DNA of 64,000 nucleotides from Hysterangium stoloniferum (taxonomy: Eukaryota > Basidiomycota > Agaricomycetes > Hysterangiales > Hysterangiaceae). The notes beneath the pieces were generated by a model. That model was not told where the DNA came from, ran no database searches, and saw only the letters and a program-made list of their open reading frames with translations. The translations under genes and the position numbers were made by a program. The stretch spans positions 496,001 through 560,000 of the forward strand of contig WHVD01000044.1 of the NCBI GenBank assembly GCA_015178975.1, written 5' to 3'. Positions 47,526 through 58,348 of the stretch are shown here, in pieces; position 1 is the first letter of the stretch; each line of letters starts with the position of its first letter.

Positions 47526-47831
47526 ATGATGGTGGAGGAAGGAGGGCCTAGTTTGGAGGTCAAGGAATACATGTGGACTGAGAATACTCTACCTACTGCT
47601 AGTCATGTATATGCTAGTGAGATTGGAGACAGAGGAGCCATGACTAGACTGTCCTCTGAGAAGCCAAAATCCACAGAGGGTAAACAACATGGGAAATTCT
47701 TCTTTGAGAGAAGCAACAAAAGGAGTGCTGTCAAGCCTTCCAATGGATGTTGGATCCCCAGGAGTATGGAACATTTTAACATAGATTGTGAAGGACAGTC
47801 ACAATTTCTTCAATATACAAAATCTTCCTGA
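47526..47831 (+). pseudogene. gag fragment
   Basis: 101 codons. GKQHGKFFFERSNKRSAVKP and EHFNIDCEG match the gag segment at 42229-42909, here on the plus strand. The knuckle is broken (CWIPRSMEHFNIDC). Confidence 0.7.
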
Positions 47832-48400
47832 ATAATCCTCATATTTTTAAATGATACTATTCCTTCTGGCCATGACTACATATTTTATGAGTTTATACAC
47901 CACATTACCCTGAAATTTTTATCTTGAAGACATGTATGCCCTTTTAAAATATACACAAATGTCATGGTTAAACAAGATTATTTTGGTGATGACCTAATCT
48001 TTGGGATAGGATGTGTTCTCAGGCATCTGTGTGACTTTTAAAATATCTACAAATGTCATGATTGAACAATATGATTTGGGTGATAACTTAATCTCTGGGA
48101 TGGGATGTATTCTCTAGTATATGTGACTTTTCAAAGATAGTTAATTTAATGGAACATAATTTGATTCAGAAACTTAACAAGAATTATCTGGCCTAGTGAG
48201 CCATGTTGTGTAATTTATTCTAAAGAAATAATGTAGAAATGGGTATTTAACTAACTTTTATCAGATGCAGGCTAAGTGTTAATAAATTATTCTCCAGAGC
48301 ATTGCCTGATGGGCTCACTTTGGGAATATATTACTTTTATGTCCAACAATATAAATATATATATATATTTGATTGAGTAAATAATTTTTTAAAGTTTTTG
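47832..48400. other. no gene seen
   Basis: AT-rich. It has a partial internal duplication: about 47950-48010 and 48030-48090 both read as ACAAATGTCATG followed by GGTGAT and a GGGATRGGATGT block. Confidence 0.4.
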
Positions 48401-48404
48401 GTTA

Positions 48405-48590
48405 TCCTCAAACATTGAGATCAGCACCATGAGCAAGTAGTGCCTGGACCACATCTACTGTAAGTAACCCGTCACTGTTGCACAGCTAAGTGTTCTCCCA
48501 TAGAAACCCCCCTAGACTTTGGGATCAGCACCATGAGCAAGTAATGTCTAGACCACATCCAAGTGAGCCTGTCCTGCTGCAGAGTGACAT
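48405..48590 (-). pseudogene. detached ankyrin repeats of the NLR gene
   Basis: Two decayed 99-bp ankyrin units (for example ATTGAGATCAGCACCATGAG and GGGATCAGCACCATGAGC) in the same orientation as the array at 49521-52985 but separated from it by about 0.9 kb of unrelated DNA. They mark the former 3' extension of the gene. Confidence 0.8.
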
Positions 48591-49475
48591 GAATCAGAGT
48601 TTACTCAATAAAGTCAAATAACCAATCAAAGAATATTCAACAATATTGAGTACAGATGCCTCATTTTACAAGGTATTATTTTGTCCTGTTGATAAATCAT
48701 GAGGCAAAGATAGGACACAGAGGCTCATAAATTAATTAAGTCAAAGAAGGTCTCAGAAACATTCAATGATTATATAATACAGTTAATAATATAGTTATTG
48801 TACAGGTTTTCTGACAGACCTCCCTCACTCCTATCATAGCCCTTTTATGCTATTTATCATTTACTGATGATAATATAATATCAGAGTGAAATCATTAATG
48901 ACATCAAACTGAGACAAGTTGAAGATTAGAAGAATCTCAAAAAATAGTTGAGTTGGAAATTGAGTCAGACAGTTGAAGGAATGTCAAAGAGATGTCAAAG
49001 AAAATTGAATTGAATATTATTGAAATTTGACCTTGTAGGTTCATGATACAGAGCCAAGTGCTGTCCCAACCTGTCAGGGCTCATATATTTTATTGTATTT
49101 TATTTTATTTTGTTTTGTTTATTTGTCACACATCACAAGTCACAGTGTGTGTGCATGACACCACATGATGTCACATGAATGCAAAATGGCTTGAAAGATT
49201 GCTCACAGCCACACAATGTCACTCACATCATGTGACATACATGTGTCAAATGTAAAAATTAACTTCTTATAAGGTTTGAACCTTCAATAAGAACTTTATT
49301 TAGTTTTCCCTTTAGTATAAATACCCTAAGATGTACAGTACATAGTTAGACCCCAGTTTCAATCTCTTAGGATTTCCACTAAATACAAGTGTGATATTCT
49401 CAAGTCATTAGAACTTCCATTCTCCTACTCCTTATCTTGCCCTCTCTCTTGCTTCTTTTTGTGTTTTGGTAGCCT
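48591..49475. mobile_element. insertion that cuts the ankyrin array
   Basis: Ankyrin coding stops in mid-unit at about 48590 (..CTGCTGCAGAG) and picks up at about 49476 (GTGTTGTCCTAACACAACC), leaving an 885-bp AT-rich insert that starts TGACATG. It contains a TATAAATA box at about 49317 and direct repeats of CACATGATGTCACATG type, as LTRs do. No clean target duplication was found. Confidence 0.55.
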
Positions 49476-52400
49476 TCTTAGTGTTGTCCTAACACAACCC
49501 CCCTGCACATTAGGATCAACACCATGGGCAAGTAGTGCCTGGACCACATCCAAGTGACCCCGTGCTGTTGCACAGCCAAGTGCTGTCCTATTCTGACCCC
49601 CTTTGATATTGGGATCAGCACCATGGGCAAGTAGTGCCTGAACTACATCCAAGTGACCCTGTGCTGCTGCACAGCCAAGTGCTGTCCCATCCTGACCCCC
49701 CTGGACATTGGGATCAGCACCATGGGCAAGTAGGGCCTGGACCACATCCAAGTGACCCCATGCTGCTGCACAGCCAAGTGCTGTCCCAGCCCGACCCCCC
49801 TGGATATTGAGATCAGCACCATGGGCAAGTAAGGCCTGGACTACATCCAAGTGACCGTGTGCTGCTGCACAGCCAAGTGCTGTCCTATCTGAACCCCCCT
49901 GGACATTGGGATCAGCACCATGGGTAAGTAGTGTCTGGACCACATCCAAGTGACCCCATGCTGCTGCACAGCCAAGTGCTGTCCCAGCCTGACCCCCCTG
50001 GACATTGAGATCAGCACCATGGGCAAGTAAGGCCTGGACCACATCCAAGTGACCCCGTGCTGCTGCACAGCCAAGTGCTGTCCTATCTGAACCCCCCTGG
50101 ACATTGGGATCAGCACCATGGGTAAGTAGTGTCTGGACCACATCCAAGTGACCCCATGCTGCTGCACAGCCAAGTGCTGTCCCATCCCGACCCCCCTGGA
50201 CATTGGGATCAGCACCATGGGCAAAGAGTGCCTGGACCACATCCAAGTGACCCCGTGCTGCTGCACAGCCAAGTGCTGTCCAATAGAAACCCCCCTGAAC
50301 ATTGGCATCAGCACCATGGGCAAGTAGTGCCTGTACCACATCCAAGTGACCCCATGCTGCTGCACAGCCAAGTGCTGTCCAATAGAAACCTCCCTGGACA
50401 TTGGGATCAGCACCATAGGCAAGTATGGCCTGGACCATATCCAAGTGACCCTGTGCTGCTGCACAGCCAAGTGCTGTACCATCCCGACCCCCCTGGACAT
50501 TGGGATCAGCACCATGGGCAAGTAGTGTCTGGACCACATCCAAGTGACCCTGTGCTGCTGCACAACCAAGTGCTGTCCCATCCTGACCCCCCTGGAAATT
50601 GGGATCAGCACCATGGGCAAGTAGTGCCTGGACCATATCCAAGTGACCCTGTGCTGCTGCACAACCAAGTGCTGTCCCATCCCGACCCCCCTGGACATTG
50701 GGATCAGCACCATGGGCAAGTAGTGTCTGGACCACATCCAAGTGACCCTGTGCTGCTGCACAACCAAGTGCTGTCCCATCCTGACCCCCCTGGACATTGG
50801 GATCAGCACCATGGGCAAGTAGTGCCTGGACCACATCCAAGTGACCCTGTGCTGCTGCACAGCCAAGTGCTATCCCATCCCGACCCCCCTGGACATTGGG
50901 ATCAGCACCATGGGCAAGTAGTGCCTGGACCACATCCAAGTGACCCCATGCTGCTGCACAGCCAAGTGCTGTCCCATCCCGACCCCCCTGGATATTGGGA
51001 TCAGCACCATGGGTAAGTAGTGTCTGGACCACATTCAAGTGACCCCATGCTGCTGCACACCCAAGTGCTGTCCCATCCCGACCTCCCTGGACATTGGGAT
51101 CAACACCATGAGTAAGTAGGGCCTGGACCACATCTAAGTGACCACGTGCTGCTGCACAGCCAAGTGCTGTCCCATCCCGACCCCCCTGGACATCAGGATC
51201 AGCACCATGGGCAAGGAGTGCCTGGACCACATCCAAGTGACCCCGTGCTGCTGCACAGTCAAGTGCTGTCCCATCCCAACCCCCCTGGACATCGGGATCA
51301 GCACCATGGGCAAGTAGTGCCTGGACCACATCCAAGTGACCCTGTGCTGCTGCACAGCTAAGTGCTGTCCCATCCTGATCCCCCTGGACATTGGGATCAG
51401 CACTATGGGCAAGTAGTGCCTGGACCACATCCAAGCGACCCTGTGCTGCTGCACAGCCAAGTGCTGTCCTATCTGAACCCCCCTGGACATTGGGATCAGC
51501 ATCATGGGCAAGAAGTGCCTGGACCACATCCAAGTGACCCTGTGCAGCTGCACAGCCAAGTGCTGTCCCATTTTGACCACCCTGAACATTGAGATCAGCA
51601 CCATAGGCAAGTAGGGTTTGGACCACATCCAAGTGACCCCATGCTGCTGCACAGCCAAGTGCTGTCCCATCCAGACCCCCCTGGACATTGGGATCAGCAC
51701 CATGGGCAAGTAGCATCTGGACCACATCCAAGTGACCCCATGCTGCTGCACAGCCAAGTGCTGTCCCATCCTGACCCCCCTGGACATTGGGATCAGCACC
51801 ATAGGCAAGTATGCCTTGGACCACATCCAAGTGACCCCATGCTGCTGCACAGCCAAGCGCTGTCCCATCCTGACCCCCCTGGACATTGGGATCAACACCA
51901 TGGGCAAGTAGTGCCTGGACCACATCCAAGTGACCCCATGCTGCTGCACAGCCAAGTGCTGTCCCATCCTGACCCCCCTGGACATTGGGATCAGCACCAT
52001 GGGCAAGGAGTGCTTGGACCACATCCAAGTGACCCCATGCTGCTGCACAGCCAAGTGCTGTCCCATCCTGACCCCCCTGGACATTGGGATCAACACCATG
52101 GGCAAGTAGTGCCTGGACCACATCCAAGTGACCCCATGCTGCTGCACAGCTAAGTATTGTCCCATCCTGACCCCCCTGGACAATGGGATCATCACCATGG
52201 GTGAGTGATGCCTGGACCACATCCAAGTGACCCTGTGCTGCTGCACAGTCAAGTGCTGTCCCATCCTGACCCCCCTGGACATTGGGATCAGCACCATGGG
52301 CAAGAAGTGCCTGGACCACATCCAAGTGACCCCGTGTTGCTGCAAAGCCAAGTGCTGTCCCATCCTGACCCTCCTGGACATTGGGATCAGCACCATGGGC

Positions 52401-55400
52401 AAAGAGTGCCTGGACCACATCCAAGTGACCCCATGCTGCTGCACAGCCAAGTGCTGTCCGATAGAAACCCCCCTGGATATTGGGATCAGCACCATGGGCA
52501 AGGAGTGCCTGGACCACATCCAAGTGACCCCGTGCTGCTGCACAGCCAAGTGCTGTCCCATCCCGACCTCCCTGGACATTGGGATCAGCACCATAGGCAA
52601 GTAGTATCTGGACCACATCCAAATGACCCTGTGCTGCTGCACAGCCAAGTGCTGTCCCATCCCGACCCCCTTGGACATTGGGATTAGCACCATGGGCAAG
52701 TAGTGTCTGGACCACATCCAAGTGACCACATGCTGCTGCACAGCTAAGTGCTGTCTCATCCCGATCCCCCTGGACATTGGGATCAGCACCATAGTCAAGT
52801 AGTGCCTGGACCACATCCAAGTGACCCCGTGCTGCTGCACAACCAAGTGCTGTCCCATAGAAACTCCCCTGGATATTAGGATCAGCACCATGAGCAAGTA
52901 GTGCCTGGACCACATTCAAGTGATCCTGTGCTGCTGCACAGCCAAGTGCTGTCCCATACCAGCCCCCCTGGACATTAGGATCAGCACCACCTTCTAATAG
53001 CACTGCTAATACTTTGTATAACCCATAATATGCAGCCATAACTAATTGTGAAATTGGCTGTTTCCCCCACACCTCCTGCTTCCAAAATTCATATTGCTGG
53101 CTTCCCTGTTCAAACAGTTTCATTATTAGATTGTGATACACTTCCAATGGTTGATTTCCAACAGCTTGTGAATGAGACACCCATTGTGTGGCACTGTACC
53201 TTGCCAATGGATGGTCATGCTCAAGATCTGTCTCATTTTTTATAGAGGGCATCAAGGTGTTTTGGAATTGAAGCAAATAGATCAAACACATTTTTGCTAT
53301 GTGACTGTGTGCCACCTGCTCCTCAAGATGAAGGTTAGAAGGTGGTCCTCCCATAGAACTATCCATCATAAGATACTCTTTCACTGAAAAATGTGCCAAC
53401 TTGATTGTCCCTACCAAAGTCAAATTAATATGCTATTGCTATTTTTATGGCAGATAGAGCAATACCCACCTTCTGACTGAAAGACAAGTCCACCACAGAT
53501 ACTTAGGATATCTGTTGGATTATTGTATATAGCACGGGAATTAAAGGGTGGTTTTGAGCCATCAATTATATAATCCATATTTATTCCAATAATTTGGGCC
53601 AACTCTTTGGCTTTCAATGGCTGCAATGAAAAGGCCAACCACTGTAAGAATTTCCATGTCTTCTTTATATGTTTCTTTGGAATCTTGAGTATCATCTTCC
53701 TGTAACTTCCAAACAGCTCACGTGGACTTGTATTCAGCTGCTCCTCCAGTTCCTCATCACTAAGGCATTTGGAGAGCTCTTCAAGTTGTAATGCTACCCA
53801 TCTGAACCTGCACAATAGTAGAATAAGTTAATGCCAGAGATGACCAAGTAATAAAATATATCACTTACATCCCTTCAGCATGATCATTAAGGGTCCTAAA
53901 GATATTATTAAGGAGATTTTCATCTTTTGAGGAAAAAAGAGTCTTGGATTGCAATTTGGTATGAATATAGGTAGTAATATCATTATTGGCATGTTGTCTG
54001 TGCAGAAACAGATGTTCTGGACTTAGATTATCCAATTCTCTTTGAATATATGCTTCTGGCCGAGTTGTTACTAGAATGTGTAGTCTTAAACTATTTTGAC
54101 TGAGTAACTTGCTTAGCCATATGATGACCTCTCGAGAATCTGAGGATTCATCAAGGGCATCTAAAATAATATACACCTGATTGAACATAGTGAGTAACTC
54201 ATAAAGTGTCTTCTCAAGGCCATTTAGAGATGGTTGCCGTGTGCCATCCCTATAGATCTGAGAAAGACATTTGGGAATATCAAAGCAAACTGAAGTTAGT
54301 TGTTTTATGAGAGATCTGAGTAAATATTGATGTGATTGAAAAGCTTCTTGTGAGTCTCTGGAGTCAAAAAAGAAATAGGCAAGAGCTTGTGAGGAGTCAT
54401 TTTCACAAATATTTTGAATGCTGGCAATGATTGATGAACTGCAAATGTATATGTTAAAAAATTTACCCAAACAGATTGTTTAAGTGTCTTGCATAAACCC
54501 ACCATAAAATTGTTTTTCCAGATCCAGCTGAGGATTAAGCAGTAAGACAGTGCAAACTATAAAAAAAGTCACCAAACATACAGATACCATAGATCCAAAG
54601 GTATTGGTTGACATCCTCTTTCCATTTCAGATACTGTGTGCTGTTGAGAAACCAAGCACCTGTATTTGCCATACACTGTTCTTGTGCTGCATCTAAGTTA
54701 TCTGATGGATCAGGGGCAGATAGCCAGCTATAAATATTTTGACAGTCCTTCTCAGTCTCTAAGGAATTAATGTTATTTCAATAGATCCTCTCAGATGTTA
54801 AAAACAATACCTGGATTGTTGAGTAATTGATTTTGTCTCCCCAAAGATACATAGTGCTTCTTCTTATTTTTAAGAATAGCAGATGGTGCCTTTTCAAACA
54901 TTTGCAATAAACACTGCATGAGAACATCATATTCATTATCATCCCGTGATGTAAACTGTGCCAGTCCCATGTGTGTCTTGTGGATTGCAAGAGCTTGGGT
55001 ATTAATAGCTCCCGGAACAACAGCGGAGAAGACAGGAACATGCTTCAGAATGATAAAGATAAAGCTTTAAAAAAAACCATCGGGCCACAAAAAAACTACT
55101 TACATCCATCGACGAGTTCTTTGACGCGGTGTCATATGTCTCATAACAAAAAACAGTGTGATATCTACCACTGATGGCACTATATTGAGCTATCTGTTGC
55201 TGTAGGGTCTCAGAATGCAAGCCCAAATGCTTTGTAATTAGATCACCGGTCTGGATGGTAGTCGAAAGAGATCTGAAGAGGGATTCGGTCCACCTTGTAA
55301 GATCAACACCCTGGTGAGGTGTCCCCAAGTAGATGATACCATAAGACGATACTTCAACAGCTTTGTGTGCGGGTAGATGCTTGTTATGGCTTATATGTGC

Positions 55401-55983
55401 ATGTATAAGAGCCTTACATGGATCGGTAAGCTGTGGCGGACTAGTCATTTAAGGAGTGACATACATTTTTCAGCATGATACCTCCAAAACTATGTGCAAT
55501 GAATATCAGTGGCCGCTCCTACAAGTATGAGGTCGTCAAGTACAACCCGGGCAGCATGAATCGTAAATAGCATACATCACTCTTCGTGTGAACTCTAAAA
55601 CTCGACAGTTTCCCGACGAAGTCCGTTGATAAGTCATACAAAGTTTGACTGGACCTATTCTCGCCGTGGGTACGCGCATCATAGCCATATGTCAGAATCC
55701 TTGCAGTAGGAAGTGCTTCCGGCAACAGATCACGAAGCCAAAGGACACCATTGGGAGCTGTGAAGGACGCCTCACGATGTCCGTCGAGGCCGTGGATGGC
55801 GACAATGCTAGATGTGGGACCTGTGACGATTGGACGAATTGATTTTGCTCAAATGACTTACTCAACGGTGGGAGAATCCCCTCCATCCGCAAGTACTTTC
55901 ACCCCGAACTGGGATCCATCCTTGGGTAGGATCTTTGAAGAAGGTGAGAGATCAGTAGTTATGTGGAACGGTAGCCGAAGCAT
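49425..55983 (-). CDS. NLR-type protein: alpha/beta-hydrolase, NACHT, 35 ankyrin repeats
   Basis: Ten exons on the minus strand: 55983-55862, 55807-55576, 55518-55465, 55412-55104, 55042-54811, 54758-54582, 54527-54503, 54438-53869, 53807-53470, 53410-49425. All phases agree, with no stop, giving 2014 residues. Residues about 45-270 are an esterase-like hydrolase: IVAIHGLDGHREASF, nucleophile elbow FIAHSFGG (Ser about 128), IIYLGTPHQGVDL. A linker WLSAPDPSDN leads to a NACHT NTPase with Walker A GISGSGKT (about 373-380), Walker B IILDALDES (about 474-482) and VTTRPEAYI. The winged-helix-like part has KLAHFSVKEYLM. Residues about 829-1984 are 35 ankyrin repeats. The tail is Lys/Gln-rich. Known for the family: fungal NLRs act in non-self recognition and regulated cell death, with repeats sensing and the N-terminal enzyme executing. 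No partner or ligand can be inferred. Normal codons and full frame suggest it is functional. Confidence 0.9.
49521..52985 (-). repeat. array of 35 near-identical 99-bp ankyrin units
   Basis: Consensus of each 33-residue unit in two pieces: ADPNVQGGxDGTALGCAAAx + GHLDVVQALLAHG. Units differ mainly at a few positions: after GG (Q, R, W, S, L, F), the next two residues, the residue after AAA (Q, R, W, H, C), the residue after VVQ (A, T, I, M, G), and H/Y and A/T/V near the turn. Synonymous positions are also almost identical, so the units are kept alike by recent duplication or gene conversion. The array happens to be open in other frames on both strands. Confidence 0.95.
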
Positions 55984-56604
55984 AATCGATGATTGTAAGA
56001 GCGTTGATCGATGGCGCCTAACAAGTTGTCACAGTCACTTCGCGTAACAATTTTGGGACGCCGTCCAGTGGATAACGAGCATCAGTCTTTTACACCCTCA
56101 GACAGCATGAGCATTATTTTGCGTAGGCTGAATGACTGTAAATTTATCTCGGAGCGTAAGTTGGTTTTCTATCCCTGGCTACTCGATAACTAACTAGAAG
56201 GCCCTAAAGCGTGGGAGTAGTGGCCTGGAACAGTTGGATTGTTTTATGTGTACTACCGCTTATACTGGCAATGGACACCACTGCCTTTCCACTACATCAA
56301 TAATATTCGATATCCGTGCAATCTTGCCTTTTTGCGCCCTTCGGATCACTTCAATTCGATCAATGCTTATTCTTTGGGGGACAAATAAACAACAAAGTTG
56401 GCTCCGCCATTAACATCGACAATGCAACGACTACTAATATAACAGGGGGTATGTATTCCCTCTTCAGAATACAAATATAAGTAACTTCTTGAATTCATTG
56501 CATTCATATTCGTGATCGTGTTTCTGACAGACGTACAATCCATTCTGGGCATTAAGAAACCTACAAAGTCACCTCCGGCCTTGAATGAACTTGAATAAAT
56601 TTAA
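55984..56604. other. upstream region of the NLR gene
   Basis: Should hold the NLR promoter. Short open frames only, none recognised. Confidence 0.4.
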
Positions 56605-57110
56605 TTAAGCACGACCGAGGCTCATCAAACTGCCAATAAATCTAAAGAGAAAGTCAGTTGTAAGCGTAGTACTTGCACTCGCACCATCAAGTACGTACCA
56701 GTTATGGTCTGACATGCACAATATCCTCGGGGACAAGGAAGATAAGTGCTTCCATCTTACGCCCAATCGATATTGCCAATTTGGTTAGCCAAAACGACTC
56801 GTCAAGTCGATCGTGTCGATTGTAAAAAAATTATCTGTCTGCGCTCCTCGTAATCGCCATTCTCACTAACGTTCGACACCATGCTGAAATCAACGATGCC
56901 AGGTTGCATAGCATCAAGAAGCTCAAAGAAGAATACACCGGCAGTGATCGACGGGTCCTTGGATGATCGAATCGGCTTCACCGAAGGTTTGTGTTTTTGC
57001 GCGGTAGTATTGGCCCACTTAAGCATCTCCGTGTCGGAGATCGGGCGCTTCGTTCCAGAGATTAGAGAGCGTTTACGTGATGTTCAATCTGCCACCAAAA
57101 TAAGCTCGAT
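56605..57110 (-). pseudogene. fimbrin/plastin fragment (last calponin-homology domain)
   Basis: The minus strand reads RPISDTEMLKWANTTAQKHK, SIRSSKDPS-type text (SVKPIRSSKDPSITAGVFFF), LLDAMQPGIVDFSMVSNVSE and NGDYEERRQ. After an intron it reads LAISIGRKMEALIFLVPEDI and VHVRP, and after a second intron FIGSLMSLGRA and TAA at 56605-56607. This is the C-terminal actin-binding CH domain of fimbrin (Sac6). An in-frame TAA interrupts VRP*L, and frame breaks occur in the NIT*TLSNL part upstream. No other fimbrin domain is found in the window. It is a dead partial copy; the intact gene should be elsewhere. Confidence 0.82.
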
Positions 57111-57430
57111 AGAAGTCACAAAGAAGGAAGTAACACACCGCATGCATGAGCTGTCATACAAGTCCTAAAACCCATCAACAATATCTGCACCCTGAACCAC
57201 CAACCATATATAACTTATTTGACTTGCAAGGTCAACGGCATCAGTGTTCTCGACAGCTTTGAAGCGTGTTAATCTTGGCCGGTCAGCCGCTGTCACCGGG
57301 ATAACCCCCCTCTCCAAAGAATTTTACGATCCTTAGTAGAGCCTTATTTTATATAAACTCCAATAGTCATCCATTGAATCCTTATATGAGTTGAAATTGA
57401 TTAGGGATCTTTTGAGGATTGTAAAATTTA

Positions 57431-57540
57431 TTGGATTCTAAACCCTTCAATCACATGTTAGATCCTTAACCGATCTTAACTCGGTTATCTTTGGATTCTA
57501 AACCCGCCAATCACATGTTGGATCCTTAACCGACGTTAAG
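57431..57540. repeat. 60-bp tandem direct repeat
   Basis: Two copies of TTGGATTCTAAACCC..CAATCACATGTT.GATCCTTAACCGA start at 57431 and 57491 with a period of 60 bp and a few differences. The second half contains a short palindrome (AACCGATCTTAACTCGGTT). Confidence 0.85.
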
Positions 57541-58260
57541 GATCCGATGAGTCCCGATTCTCTTTCACAATGAAATTCATCACAGCGAGTTTATTGCCCC
57601 AACCCATCCTTCACGGTCGCTTTTCGGGATTATTAGTCGAGGAATTAATGAAGTGCTGTGAGTCCATACGAACTTTAAGCTGACCATCACTTATTGTCAT
57701 CACAAAATACACGATGCTTGTGACGGCAATGTATCATAATGTAATGACTCTGGGGATAATCTTCAATGCAGGATAACAACAAACATACTCTTCCGAATCT
57801 CTTTGGGACAAAGAGCCGGACAAAAATATTTCTTCAGAATCCCATTGGGATCACTCACGACGGAAATTACACTTCGGCATGGTAGCACCGGACCGACAAC
57901 GACAGGAATTCTTGTCAAAGACAGTAGCAATGATCGCACCCTGTCTCGGACATTCCTGACCAAGACGTCTCATTTCGGTTTGAAAGCAGTCCAAGAATAT
58001 TACTGCCTGTGAGATGTATATAGGTAGCCCTACAATATATTTAATTATTAGTCACAAAACATGAATCCAACAAAGTTGAAAAAAGGTATCATCAATCTTC
58101 GTCACCAATGTAGAAGGTCAACGTCACAGCGACCTGTGAGTCACACTGACTTGTACCGCAATCAAATAACAGGGTTTCTATTATCAGCAGTCACTCTAGC
58201 ATAAGCCCCAGTGCTATCTCAGTTCCTTCTGCCGTCGGACTAGACTTGGATGGCTTGAAA
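57541..58260. other. no recognisable gene
   Basis: An open frame at 57803-58012 (plus) reads LTTEITLRHGSTGPTTTGIL and NDRTLSRTFLTK. It looks protein-like and may be a remnant or exon, but I do not recognise the family and found no joining exon. Confidence 0.35.
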
Positions 58261-58348
58261 GGCGATGCTTGAATGATAATTTTCCCGGTTGCGGAAATTC
58301 TTTGGTCTCAGAGCCAGGTGAGGTTATTATGGTGGTTACGACCGTCTT

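Noticed and set aside
50129-52687. Long plus-strand open frames rich in HPSDPVLLHSQVLSHPDPPG and minus frames of WSRHYLPMVLIPMSRG type
   Set aside because: They are other-frame readings of the ankyrin array; the 99-bp unit happens to lack stops there.
56881-57168. Plus-strand 95-codon frame
   Set aside because: It is the complement of the fimbrin fragment, which has real motifs on the minus strand.
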